Source: Mastigias papua (taxonomy: Eukaryota; Cnidaria; Scyphozoa; Rhizostomeae; Mastigiidae). Taken from it: a stretch of DNA of 64,000 bases. The DNA lies in contig OZ025267.1 of the NCBI GenBank assembly GCA_964019165.1, positions 3,311,650 through 3,375,649 of the forward strand. The letters run 5' to 3'. A model generated the notes under the pieces. It had not been told where the DNA came from. It saw nothing but the letters and a program-made list of their open reading frames with translations, and ran no database searches. The position numbers and the translations under genes are program-made. Below are positions 1-15,153 of this stretch, one piece after another (position 1 is the first letter of the stretch; the number at the start of each line of letters is the position of its first letter).

Positions 1-3000
1 GTGGTCACATTTGTTGGCATTTCAAGAAAGAGAACAACTGCGCCTTGCTAGAGAGTTTGGCCTGGAAGAGACACCAAATATAGAAGGTGGACCATTCGTT
101 ACGATTTACTACTTTACAACCTTAGCACAAATTTCTTACCAATATTTTGTTAGTTTTTTGTTGTCGTAGATTTTTGCACTTCGTGAGTTTCAAAGATTTT
201 ACGTTCACTTACTGCGCATTTTGCAGTGCATAGCTTTATGTTTATTTTTCCCAAATTTTATCTCTTCGTTTCTTCGAATGGATTCGTAGGACGTTACACC
301 TTTAGTTGCAAACTTATTGACATAGGCACGAATTTGCTCTTGTTGTCTTGTCTTATAAGCAAGCATATTCAACCTGTATCGTGCATAAAATTTGTGCTCT
401 CTTTGTGTAATGAACAGAAAGTCGCGGCCCTAGTTTTTGTCTGTCTATAGAGCTGTAACGTTATCCCAGAAGACAGAAAATGAGAAAAATGAACATTTTT
501 CCCATCCTATAAGAAGCGGTGGCACTTGTTTCTGATTGGCATTCTGCGTATTTCCTTCTTATGATCATTAATCTTTCTTTTTTATTTACGTCATTTCTTT
601 ATTTGATTTCATTAATGTCCATTCTAGCTGAAGTAAAGAAGATAATTTTAGACTTACAAGGAGGAAAGAGAAATACAAACCTTGACGTGATGACGGAAAT
701 GAGCCGAATGAAGCTAAGGACTAGTCCAGAGCCCGCGTTTTCACCTAGCTCAAGACTTCGCAAAATGAGCATGGATAGTTCAAGGGCCAAGCAACCTTCG
801 TTTGATTCACCTTCCCAATGCAGTCTCGATGCATTGATCGCGGCGGAAATTCTAACACGTGTTGAATTTTTGTGCGACCTTAGGTAGGCACGTAGTAAAT
901 ATTTACAGTTCATCTGTTGGTTGAAATCACAATAAAGTAGCGATTGAAACACTATGGTATCTTTGCCACTGGCATTTGGGTAGTTCTCAGTTTGCACTAC
1001 TGCTGCTGCTGCTGCTGCTGCAAGTTAATGGTACCTGGCTGATTCTGACTGAAACGAACAGCTAGTGCATTGCATAGAAGCCGGTCCACCTTCAATACCA
1101 TCTCATGATTCACAATGATGCTTGGTTTGAAAAGATATCCCCGCACTACTCTCTATTGCTTTTGGAATTTTCTTCTCCTACTTGTCAGTTCCCATAGTAG
1201 TCTATATGAATGATTCGTGCTCAAGTGTTTATCCTGGCTTTCCTCATAACTCTCCAATTTAATATGAGAATGGAGCGATTCGATATATGCATTCTTTTCC
1301 TGAAAGATTTAAATGGAATGCAGAACTGTTTTATGCATTTTTCATGCACGTGTTACGTTGAATTAAATATTATTGAAAATTTCGCAAACGTTTTGCTGTT
1401 CTATTGATTTTTTATGATAAAATTGAAGTTGTATTTTCTTGTTGCAGGACTGTTCAAAATATGGCGGAAATCAGGACAGACACGGGATACGCAAGAGCGT
1501 GGACAAGGTATCAATTTTGGGTGATATTCATGTCTCGTTTTCTATGAATGCGGGCTTATTACTTTTCACAGCTTGCCTAGATTTTTAAGAGATTCTAAGC
1601 ATACTTCAACAGGCTTTCGCTCTTGAGCACCCTCTTGGCAATTGAACATGTCATGATTTTTGCAATATTACTGTTTTCACTTTCAAAGGTTGACTTTGTG
1701 TTTTCGTTAAATTCCCAGCATGCGATACCTCTTACCCTCATTACCACTTGAAGGAACGGATTATCCATATACATTTGAGCACGCTCTCTGCCTCTTTTCG
1801 TGTTGGTTTAATGATTTTCGCGTATACCGAACGAAATAATGATCTTCTAGATGTTTAGTCCGATGTCCCTGCTAAAAAATTTATCAATTGTTTGCGCCTA
1901 CTCAAGCTGCCTATTTGCTGCCTGCTGTATTGATAAGGGGCTGTTTTGAACTGTGTGTTTGTCACAGGTGCTGATCAAAACCTTATTATGGTAATGCAAA
2001 ACTGCAAATATCTTTCAGGCTATCACTAGAGAGAAAAATTCTTTCAACGCAATTAAAGATGCTTCTCAGAGATAGAGAGTTATTACAGTAAGTGGTTTCT
2101 CGACTTTCCCTTTATTGTGAATCGCTTCATTTGCCACCTCCTTCCCTCAAACGAAGAGTCACTTGCGATGGAAGAACGCTTAGGGCACGGACGTTATAGG
2201 AAGATTTAAGTCAGTCTGTTTATTCTTTTTGTGCACTACTAGGCATCAAATCTAGGATAATATACCATTAACCAGCAAGGACTGAAGTTTTGTAAGTAGA
2301 CTGGACAATGTTTTAAATAAGATGCCCATCATGCTATGAAATAGAGTTCTCAATTCTGCGAGATATGTTTTAATACTTCGTGGCTTCTCGTTAGAAATTA
2401 GCGTAAACAATTGGCTGGTGTATTCCACAATTCGAAGCCCATTGTGATCACATTCACTTGACAATTCATATCCAGAGACAATTTCCTTTCTAGGATGAGG
2501 TATAAAGATTATGCATTCATACGAACTGAGGATGAAATGGAGCAATTCCTTTACCATTTGCTTTCATTGAATGCTGTTGAATTCTATTGCTTTACTCATG
2601 GGTTTTCCAATACAAGTACGTTTAGAAGCTTTTTGTAATAGTTGGATAGTAAATCCTGTATGTTAATGAATGAAAGTCTTCTCCCTAATCAGGCACCTAT
2701 ATATGAATTTGTGCCTCAGCTCTTGGTTGGATGTGTATGTGCAACTAAGGATATTTGTCTCAAACAGTAGTCGTGACACATTTTACCGTAACTTTCTTAT
2801 CCATGTCCATATTGTGTGTGTTTGAGAATTTTGTTTTCTGTTTGCAGCAATGTGCTACAAAGTCTCAGTTGTTTCAACCAAGACAATAGGTTCCCTCACT
2901 ACGGCGAACGCGTGGATCATAGTCTCTGGGGATTTAGCAGAAACTAGTTCAATTGCCATTCCCAAAAACGAGAAAGAAGTAGTTTTCAAGGTATCTCTTA

Positions 3001-6000
3001 ATGTGTCTGTTCACTCTTTGTGACAAAATTGTGATGATTCTTTCCTTTCAAATTTGGAGGCTTATTGATCATAAGTATATAGATAATTTTTAGATTTTAT
3101 GTAAAGGTTGATTTACAATTTTTTACGTTAGGATTCAAGGGAGTAAATTATTAAGATACATTGCATCAATTCATTGCAATCATTGCATTAAACGTATTGT
3201 TCTGAAATTGTTGCTACACACCACAATTAATATTCTGGGCAGGCTATACGTCACTTTGTGCATTCGCTTATTTCTGCTAGCTCATGTTTGATCTTTCAAG
3301 GCTTTAATGTTTGGAAAGGTCTTCACATAGTATAGAATTTCAATATTGTAAGAATAAGCGGAAGCATGTCGTCACATACTGAAGGCACATAATACTCGTA
3401 GGATATTGAACTATTGCACGAAAGGCGGAAACTTTTGGGGTACTTAAAGTACTTTTTTTGTCCTTCATTTCATCATGGTCAAAATTTTTCCACTTTTCGT
3501 GCAATGGTGAAAAGTGTCTATTGGAGGTGGTCATCACGCCTTATTGTTTCTTTCGACAGCATCCGAATTTAGGCCTGCTGACATCTATGCGAATAGGACA
3601 TGATAATTCTGGTATGATTATTTTTCTATGATAATTCTGGTATGATTATTTCATCTTCTTGGTTTGCTTTGGAACATTTTCATCGTTTCTCTGTCCAGCA
3701 TTTCCCTGTCTCCGTATCATATCTTTTGGAAGAAATTGTAGTAATAAATCACGTGCTAGAATAGAAGGATCACTGCTGCATCAAGTCACTCTTTCTACGT
3801 GCGCCTGTACATCTGAAAATATTACAAAACGGCCCTATTTTTAATTTATGACTGGTGTTGCCTTTGGATGTAAATGGATTTGACAGAGATTCTGAGTTGT
3901 GTGGTTTTGTTTTGTTCTATCCTAATGCATAATGAAAACCTATAAGTAAAGTTTTTACAAAGCTTTTCAAAATCATTATATCAGAAATGATGCAAGGAAA
4001 TACGACAAGTGACCTAAGTCTGCAAAACATGTTTAGGGTTATACTTAATCCATCTTTGGTTGCTATAATTTAACAATATGTGCTGATAACGTTTTACTTT
4101 GCAGATTGAATATTTAGAGATGGTGTGCCTTATCATGAAAATAGATCATAGATTGTTCTTAGTTTTTTTATGGCAGCTAACGCCTTGTTCAAACGCATGC
4201 AACATTTCATCCAAGATTTAGCCCCAAACTACCCACAATTCGTCGATCATATTGAAGGGTGGTCAAACGCATGCAACATTTCATCCAAAATTTATCCCCA
4301 AACTACCCAACAATTCGTCGATCATATTGAAGGGTGGTCAAACGCATCCACATTTCATCCAAAATATAACCCTAAACTACCCAACAATTCGTCGATCATA
4401 TTGAAAGGTGGTCAAACGCATCCAACATTTCATCCAAAATTTGACCCCAAACTACCCAACAATTCGTCGATCATATTGAAGGGTGGTCAAACGCATCCAA
4501 CATTTCATCCAACATTTCACCAAACATTTCCATCATCTGATAATGGCTGTGCAGTGACACATTTAAGAAGCCTATTGGAGCTATCTACACATGACCAAAA
4601 ATGAAATGTTGGATGAAGCGATCAAGCGCATCCTACATTTCAAAAATAGCATTTGTTGTTGATCCAGACACCGTGTCGATAGGTGGGCTGGGGGACTGGG
4701 GGCTTTAGCCTGCGATTTTCTAGCCTTTGTCAAGCAGTTTTATTTCGTGTAGGCCCATCTTTTATCTGTAAGACCCCACTTTTTATTTAGCAGCGCCGTT
4801 CCTATGATCTCGATCAAACTTCATCCACCATCGCTTCGCAAATATTGGATGATCCAACATACGTGGCCAAACGCGTCCAAAGTTTCGCCCAACATTTGTT
4901 TTGAAGGTGTTGTATGAAATGTTGGATGGATTTGACCAGGCCTTAAACTTTTCTTGTCGTTTGTCAAAAAACACTGCATGCTGTCCTAGAGTACTTTTCT
5001 GACAGGATATTCTTCTGTGTTATGCTTGCTTATTGCAGGGCTGTCCCCTGGCTGGTTCGTTGACTTCGTCGCAATAATAAATGAAACAACTGGTCTTGAA
5101 TACAGGTATTGCAGCATTTACGGGATGTTTTTATTTTAGACATGATCAAAAGCAACTCATACTTATTTGCAAATGACTTTGGAATATCGCGAAATAATTT
5201 TTTGACAGTTTGGTATATTTAGCGCTGGGCCTAAATAGACTGGGTTTAGATTGCAAAGGAGTCAATAACGTCATAGAGCGTGATAGTAGGGGTATGAACG
5301 GCAGAGAACTTGAAAATTCTGGCTACGAAATGTGGTTTGTATTAGAAGCAATCTTGATGGGAACAATAAAAGCAACAAGCAATGAAAGCAAAATCAACAA
5401 GAATACAACGAAAGATATGTGATAAGATAAGAAGTTGTCTTTCGTATATATCCTTTTATATTTACTGGTCAGTAATGTTTCTGGCAATATGCCACTTTGA
5501 GCTTTGTTTCAGTCGATATACACCAGATATAGGATCGTCCGTTGATATATATCTACAGCAGAATTGTATTATGCTCCAATGACTTGTTGTTCAAATCTCC
5601 CTAGATTTCCTTGTAACAGATGGTTGTCAAGGAGCCAAGATGATGGTAGTACTGAAAGACTTTTGATCGCAGAGGTCATAATAGTGTCGCCAGTAGAGGA
5701 TGGTCAGTACAGTATTAATTTTTTGGACACAAGTTACATTTTACGTATGTCTACAAAAAGTCTTCATCTAGGTACGCTAAGAACCAGGCACACACTTAGA
5801 TAAAAATGTTTTTCAAGAGATAGTTCTATTCCAAGCTTAAATGTTTCGTGCTGTATGATATTTTCATATTTTTTCGTGTGCATTCTTCTCTCTTTCCTCT
5901 CATCAGTCCCAGTGAAAGCGATTGTACAGTTGACCTTCGATAACTGTATTCGAACTCTCATAAGCTCGAACAAGTTTCCATTTCCCATGGGAGTTTGAGT

Positions 6001-9000
6001 TATGTAATTTAAGCTGTATTTGTATTTTCAATTAAATCAGCCAGGCCCGTACATGGTCTCATGTAACGACTGCTAATTTGTTTCAGGTGTTAGAATCCCA
6101 CGATCAGCCGAATCTTCACCTTGTGGCACGCTAACAAAAACAACTCCAACCCACCGCAAAAAGTCGAATCCTAATTTGAAGAAATCGAAAAACCAAGGTA
6201 TGCAGTGACATGGTTTTAACTGACTTAGTGGTTTGTAGTTTTTCGTTTAGTCTGACCAGCTGAACTGCTGAGATTTTCGTTTCAGCGCTTTTAATGAATT
6301 CATTTGCTGATATTTAAACGATTGTGGTTATTGTTCTCCTTTACTTTGATGAAGATATTATTTGATATTGTAAACAATGTCATTTTATCTGCCGTTTCCA
6401 TCGCATCGTTTGTGTTTACAATAACGTTTGCAGCAGATGATTGCAATCGCAAAGGGAAGTTGCTGCCTATTGAAATTATTTCTCAGCCACTAGACACAAG
6501 GTTTCTTTTTGCATTCAATCTCGCATGCAGACCTTTCTGGAGTTCTTGATGTTTCTATTTCCATCTTTTCAGTAATTTCTAAGTCTGATCTCGTACTCTG
6601 GAATACTGCACATTACCTGTCTATTTCGATTACCAGTCTATATTGTATAATCTCGTTTGAGTTTCACTGTACTTTACTTATTACCGCACAGTACTGGCCT
6701 CAATTTTGTTGTATTCTGCATTGCTATTCGACAATTCGACTGTCCGATTACGCGAGCATTCGCTACCTCAAACTAGCTTTCAATTCCCAGCCGATGATAG
6801 CTCGAACATATTTCGATTTACTATGAAAGTTCAATTTTTCAGATATCCACTGTATTTTACTGTGTTGGTGTGTATTGTATCTCATGATATTGCACCCATC
6901 TGCACTGTATTTTATGGTATTACACAATATTCTTTTATTTTATATCGTATTGCATTATTCTATACTGTGCCTTTCAGCACTGTATTGTCCTACTATACTG
7001 TTCTATGTTTTAATGCTGGAGTGCACTTATATATTCGAACATTTTCGGAGATTTGCCATTGTAGCCAACATAATCCCCTTATCTCATGAGTGCTCATTTT
7101 TGTACCAGGATACACGACTTCTGATATACAGGAAATGGTAGCTGATGCAGTAAATGCTTTAGTAAAACATTTATTCAAAGAAAGAGAGGTATTGACATTT
7201 CTATCCTTTAACCTGTTTTTTATACTTTTCGCTTCGCTTCTATATCTTTAGTCACTGCAGATATTATGGAAAAATGTTTCCTATGTTTGGCACCCAATGT
7301 TTTCTATGGTAAGCGAAACGCTTACTTTGCATCATAAGCTTCATTGGGGTGATCAGTTCCTGTTTCTCTGTGTCTTTGTCTTTCCAGTGTTGCAAGCATA
7401 TATTCTATTGCCGCTGCCTGGGCAGTGAGTAACCCCCAAACCATCGATTTTCCATAGAGCATGTGAGCACTCAACTAGTTGCCAGTTCTTTCCCATAATA
7501 CGTTTTTAGATATGTATCCTATTTCAGGTCCCATTGCCATAGTATAAGAGGGTGACCTACTCGATGGAGCACTGATGCCTTTCCACTTTCATTCAATAAC
7601 AGGATACCTACTGATTGTTGCGATTTCCTTTCAGGAGAGCTTTACTTACTTACTACGTGGCGATGGTGGATTTTGTGAATGCATGGAAGCGGTATGGCTC
7701 TATGTTTTTATTCCAGAATAGATGTCAATACTGCATGTTACACACTGTTTTATAAGAAATCCTTTTTTTTGCTGAGCCTCAATATTCTTGAATTGTTTTT
7801 ATTTTGAGCCTAAGAATATTATGAAGTTATTCTTCAATTTTGTTGATTTGGGCATTAATATTCATATAGACGATATTTTTATTATAAAAAGTATATAACT
7901 GATCGTCCCCAAGAGTTACTGAGTATCATTAATGTGCAATGACTCACAGAAATCCGAGATGTGAAGCTGAAATTTGCTTTCGTTTCTAAAGAAAACTCAA
8001 ATAAGCAGAAAAGTCTAGGCCTTTGATGTACCTTGAGCCTTGCATTATTCTTAAATTATTCTTGAATTTCAGCGATTCTGAGCCTTGATATTCTTACAGA
8101 CTATAAAAAAGTGCGTAATATAGAAAAAGCTCTCAACCCTTTAGGAAAGGTATATTTAGCGTACATTTAATTCAGCAAACCCTTTTGTGGTGGTATAATT
8201 AAATAAAATTTCCTTGAGTCTCTTTATTTTGTATCACCACTTGATTTTCCCACTTCTAATACCAACTATGTTGCCTTGAACGAGGTAGACTCCAGTAAAG
8301 TCTTTTTGAATAGTTTATTTGCCCGAAGGTATATCATGAATCCTATTCAGTTCTAGCACGGCACTACCGATTCTGATGTGCCATCTTCAAATGTGAAGAG
8401 AAGTGCTTGATTTTAGTCCAGATATATTAGAAATTTTTAAATCTGTTGGGATTCCGCATTGAATCTTTCTAACTTCTTTATTTTGGTATTCATGGAGCCT
8501 TCTTCCGTCAGTAAATACTTCAAGAGAATTTCATTTTGCTTGTTTTCTTGCAAATATTCGTTTTTCGTTTATATGCCTCTTCAATTTTCTTGTTCACCAA
8601 GGTATTCTGGTATGGTTTTAAAAGCTCAAGGTTGTTTGGTAGAAATATGTTCATTTGGGATTTCATAGGTGAGTTTCAAATGTCCTTAAATATGGTCAAT
8701 AATTGATAATTTATCATTCTTTAACACCACTGTGAAAATTTACATTAGATCTAGTTTTGTTAATAGTTGGCATTTGATAATTCGACTGCATATTAACTCG
8801 AACATTCGCGACCTCGAGCGAATTTTCAACCCTTCTCGTTTAGACTTGTCTTATTTGTACAGCAATGTTATAGTGGCGTATGCCTCTACTAAACAATCAG
8901 AGTGTGCACGTTGCGAAACCCACTCGTATACGCTTTCAAAACAGCGCAGCGTATTGGCTATTTCAGAACCACCCACTAACTGCACTATGGCTTGGGCGGC

Positions 9001-10672
9001 AGACAGGCAAGTTAGAGTTACTGAGAAACACATTAGCAAATGCAGCGAATCGCAGCCAACAGAACAGTAAAAATTTGCAAAGCAACTTTTTAGATTCAGA
9101 GAAATCCACCGATTACGACCTCGTTTTATACGGCAATTCGAAGTTTACTGTGAAGTTTATTGGAACATTTTATTTTCAATCTTGTCTCAAGGTTTGAGAC
9201 CAATTGACGTATTCGAAGCGATGTGAATGTCTTTAGTTGCTTAACCTCTTCATTTCCAACTTATCAGAAAAAGTTAGCAACGAATTCTCATCGGAGAAGG
9301 ATTCTGACCACTCTTCTGACGATAAACGCGCAAAGAAGAATCTCTGCTCGTTTGTTCAACGAATAAATGCCTCTCCACAATCGATAGGAAAAAACGAGAA
9401 GTTCCATGTTTGGATCTGTTTAGGACTCCGGTGAGTTGTTCTTCAGTTTAGCTTTTTATATTTAATTGTGACTTAGGAGAGATTTGCTAAGATTTTTTGC
9501 GAAGTAGCTCAGTCTTTTCTCCATGTTTATGGGAGAAGCGAGGATGAAACAGTTTTAGCATCTTTATATAGGTATGCCTTGAGATTGGTTTTGCGCCAGA
9601 GTTCATGTAGCCTTGTACTCCATTGTAGTGGATACTTACTTTTAGGTGCCTAATAGACGTCTCTCCCGCTAAGTAATTTTTCAAAAATTTTCCACCTGGC
9701 ACATTCTTATTCCAACCCCCCTTCCCACCTTTTTGTTCTTAAGTAAGCTCGTACCCAAGACAATTTTCAGATGGAGCACTTTGGCGTGCAAGTGTTTACT
9801 ATCATTAAGAATATCACGCTGATTTTGTTGCATTTCGTTGAATGTACGTTCTGTATGCTAGCCGTGTTGCTTGGAATTTACTTGGTTACAGCTTCTTTGT
9901 TAGTAGATCGCGCTCTCTCGTTGCATAAGTAACCGGACTCATTTATATCTTAAATTGATGTATACGTTCCCCAACAAGTTGATTTGACATATTTTGATTC
10001 TTGAATGTTAACTGGCATGGAAATATTTTGAATGCTCTTGAGTACTAAACAATTCGGGAGGTGGAAATAAATGGGGGAAGGGTTGGGAAATATCTGACAA
10101 CTAATATTTGCATGGTTTGAATAAAGGAGGATGTTGGAAATAGAAAGCATGGTATTTTGAGGAACAAGTTTCACACTTGCTTTCATATACTATTTATTTT
10201 GAATTTGTGCGGGTTGACATGAACGTGGAAAGTCGGAAAAAATTCAAAGCTAGCAATCAGATTGGGATGATTATTCGATACCCAAGAGTATGTATCCCCA
10301 TTGCTGAATGACGATATAAAGTCATCTATATAGCTAAGAATTTGAGTATAGTGTCATAGAAAGGAACCTTTTTTTGATAAGCATTGGGAATTCCTTGTGA
10401 CATAGTTTTCTTCACATGGCATTCTTTTCAATCCATTGACTCTTTTCATTGATATATTTCGCTCTGTTCACGATTATCCTCATTTTAGGGACCATTTGCT
10501 TCGAAGTTGGTTATACGTAATCTCCAGATCTAACACTGCTGCTCAACTCTATGACAAATCCTCATTCATTGTGAATCGAGATTTATCTGATTTTCTAAAC
10601 GATGTCTTGGGTGCTTTGGTAGAGTTTGACATACCATTAGAACCATCTATAACTAGAGGTATTGCCCAATGA
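1..10672 (+). CDS. DENND5: DENND5 (Rab6IP1-like) DENN-domain Rab GEF, 3' part, 15 exons
   Basis: Exons: 1-86, 628-883, 1448-1507, 2019-2087, 2494-2615, 2848-2990, 3560-3611, 5039-5105, 5605-5702, 6087-6197, 7109-7188, 7635-7691, 8602-8668, 9268-9430, 10489-10672 (stop TGA). All junctions are GT-AG and phases agree throughout; read from base 2 they give 537 residues. The protein matches the C-terminal half of animal DENND5A/B. The end of RUN1 includes TVQNMAEIRTDTGYARAW and YAFIRTEDEMEQFLYHLLSL. The PLAT domain runs from YKVSVVSTKTIGSLTTANAW through LGLLTSMRIGHDNSG to DDGSTERLL. RUN2 includes GFKSSRLFGRNMFIWDFIEK and DHLLRSWLYVISRSN. In this family the N-terminal tripartite DENN module, not in the window, activates Rab GTPases (Rab39 in vertebrates), while RUN1 binds Rab6 at the Golgi. 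The conserved family, not the sequence here, gives that role. Introns hold repeats (3.6-5.0 kb). DENND5A versus B cannot be assigned, and a single invertebrate copy is likely. Confidence 0.95.
1000..1021. repeat. (CTG)7 microsatellite in a DENND5 intron
   Basis: Seven uninterrupted CTG triplets lie 116 bp downstream of the donor at 884. They are intronic, so they add no residues. Confidence 0.9.
4180..4945. repeat. Foldback element with internal 74-75 bp tandem repeats, in a DENND5 intron
   Basis: Units beginning CAAACGCATSCAAC start near 4190, 4264, 4339, 4413 and 4488, a spacing of 74-75 bp, and share a block near AATTCGTCGATCATATTGAA. The last unit is partial. At 4600-4940 the CATCCAACATTTCATCC motif recurs in inverse orientation (AAATGTTGGATG). 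The outer ends are roughly inverted: GTTCAAACGCATGCAACATT at 4187-4206 against ATGTTGGATGGATTTGACC at about 4918-4936. This looks like a non-autonomous foldback DNA element with an internal satellite. The 144-codon open frame across it is only the translated repeat. I see no clean target-site duplication. Confidence 0.75.
7360..7510 (-). mobile_element. Decayed tRNA-derived SINE, minus orientation
   Basis: GTGTTGCAAGCATATATTCT, then GCCTGGGCAGTGAGTAACCC and AACCATCGATTTTCCATAGA line up in the same order with the better SINE copy at 16983-17272 (GTGTTGCCACCAGGCACC, GGGTGGACAGTGAGCGAGCG, CGATCGATGTTTTGCTCAG). Many changes mark it as an old copy. It lies in the DENND5 intron between the exons at 7109 and 7635. 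Confidence 0.5.
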
Positions 10673-12567
10673 GAATCTTTTCTTTTCGACATTTCAATTT
10701 GACAACAGAGAATGCTATGTATTTTTGCATGATTTTATGGCAAGGTGTTTCGTGCAATTTGTCCTAAATCCTAGATGACATGCAGTGGTGGACACTTGGG
10801 TTTTGACTAGGGAGGAGAGGCAACCAGACCACGGGAAATCCTAGAGATACCATTCTTCTTTTAAAGGTATTGGGTGATTGGGGGTCACTGCCCTCCTCGC
10901 CGCCCACCCCAAATGTCTGCCACTGATAATACGCATAGATCAATCCTTTAGAGACGGCATATTCGAATTCTTTAGAATAGCGTAAGTTTAATGATTGGGC
11001 CTACTAGTTACAAGTGTTTAATGTTATCTGACCGTTATGTAATGGTAGTTATTACAATGAGTTACGCCAACGTGAATAATTCGTAGATATTTCGTGATTT
11101 GTGATTTTCGAAAACATTGCAGATTTTAAAACATTAGTATTGTAAAGGAAATGATATATCTACTCTTTCCCTTATAAACGAAGCCCAAACCCTCACACTT
11201 ACGCCTTCTTCTTTAACCTTTTTGGAACGCTTTTCCCCTATCAATATACCATTCTCTTTCCACTCAACAGAGTTTATCGACGAAACATCACCCCAAATAT
11301 TAAAACGCAAATTTCTGTACGATATAATTATCCCCTTACTACGCAAATAAAGTTCCTCGTTCCCATGTGAAGCAGGGGTGCCATTCTAAAGAGTCAAGAA
11401 AAGGGACTGTGCAATAGGCTGCTTCTATGGGCCACGCCCATAACCACATCAAATATTTCATACTCAAACTGTTCAGAGTTGACTACATGCAAGTTTATGC
11501 GAACGTGAAACTAATTCACGCATAATACATAAAGTGGTAATATATGCTTGGGTCATACTGACTGATTAGGAACGCACCAATTTAGCATACATTAGTTGGA
11601 AAGGGGCCTGACCTCCCCCCCCCCCCCCCACTCTACAGCACCACTGCATTGGAAAGTTATGAACTGACTATGAATTCTTGCTTAGCGTTCACTTTATTAC
11701 ATTTATGGAGATTTTCCTTGTATCATAATTCTTTCTAACTGGTGCTTTTGTCAAAGACACTTACACCTAGCACCCTGTGCACCGCAGAATGATTGGAAAT
11801 CCAACTATAGCCAGGCTTGGGGGTTGTATTTCATGACAGCGACCCTTAGAAGCTTTCTTGGGTTGAGCTACCCTGTGATGTGATTGGTTGCAAATGAGTT
11901 ATATTGTTGTAATTTTCTGTATATTATTTACCAGTTCCGTTCAACTCCCATCACTCCACTTACCACTGCCCAGTGTGAAATGTCATCTGTTGTACTTACA
12001 TTGATTCAAAGTAGAAAAGATAGTATGAGATTACCTATAACTTATACAAGCAGATTTTATCCCCAGAGAATTATTTATCATAGTTTCTATTGCAAGCATT
12101 GGTGCTTAAATTCTCTTTTTCTTCACAATGAATCAAGTTGAGTGCTGAATAACTAGAAAATGATGGAAGGTGATGTTAAAAATTTGGGTTAGAGCATATC
12201 TCATAAGTGACAGAGAGTATAATTCAGGTCATTGTCATACATTTATAATTTCAGCATGTTTTCTTTACAATGAATGGACATTGCACAAAAATATTAACGA
12301 GATGGTGTGCTTTATAATTGCCTCATAGGAACTCTTTCAACGGACAGGCATGTGATATGCATATTGTAGCCTACATACTGCAAGCAGTTTCATGTATGGT
12401 GTTGCAAAACACACAATAGTTGGCTGGTGGGTGTAGTTTTAACCCGATTCAAACAATTAAGGCGCATTTTACCAAAATCTGAGAGGCCCTAATCATGACA
12501 TGATCAGATTTAACACACAAAAAGTCACACATATATCATTAATTTTGTAATAATAACTGAGAATTGT
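10673..12567. other. DENND5 3' UTR and DENND5-RPS23 intergenic DNA
   Basis: DENND5 (+) and RPS23 (-) converge here. The first AATAAA on the plus strand after the DENND5 stop that I noticed is at 11346-11351, which would give a 3' UTR of about 0.7 kb; this is a guess. A small TIR element lies at 10783-10925 and a poly-C run near 11617-11630. No further coding sequence is recognised. Confidence 0.6.
10783..10925. mobile_element. Small TIR element (MITE)
   Basis: The left end CAGTGGTGGACACTTGGG faces a right end CCCCAAATGTCTGCCACTG, an imperfect terminal inverted repeat around a 143-bp unit with no coding capacity. The same TIR type (GGTGGACACTTGGG) bounds a second element at 26691-27095 in an HCF intron, so this is a family. 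Flanking 8-mers match only partly, so the target duplication is decayed. Confidence 0.6.
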
Positions 12568-14912
<2,345 letters not shown>

Positions 14913-15153
14913 TATCGGTAAAGGGTTACTGAAGATAGAAAGGACCAACGAGGTGATGCGAGGAGAGAAATGGATTATTTCCCATCATGCAAATTGCTCT
15001 TGGCCTCATTTGGAAGACGAGACCTGTTGCATCAACACAACACAACAATCACATGTTCTCATTGCATGGTCAATCAGAACTGTTTACGACACTTTCTGGC
15101 TGATTTACAACTTGAAAAAAGCACGATAGGAAACTTGCCCACAGGTTGCAAAC
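14913..15153. promoter_or_regulatory. RPS23-CDC123 head-to-head intergenic region (likely bidirectional promoter)
   Basis: Only 241 bp separate the two divergent start codons. On the minus strand CCTTTCTATCTTC (14943-14931) lies about 20 nt upstream of the RPS23 ATG, which fits a polypyrimidine (TOP-type) transcription start as in other ribosomal protein genes. No clear TATA box is seen on either side. The CDC123 start site cannot be placed. Shared control of two translation genes is an inference from spacing alone. Confidence 0.5.

Noticed and set aside
599..997. 132-codon minus-strand open frame
   Set aside because: It is the antisense shadow of the DENND5 exon at 628-883.
4170..4604. 144-codon open frame with a repeated HPTFHPKF pattern
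   Set aside because: It is the translated 74-75 bp tandem repeat; the unit length is not a multiple of three in every copy, and it lies in a DENND5 intron.
6304..7141. Overlapping plus-strand open frames between DENND5 exons 10 and 11
   Set aside because: They have no family resemblance and are rich in repeated TATTGTAT-like sequence; the DENND5 reading phase joins 6197 directly to 7109.
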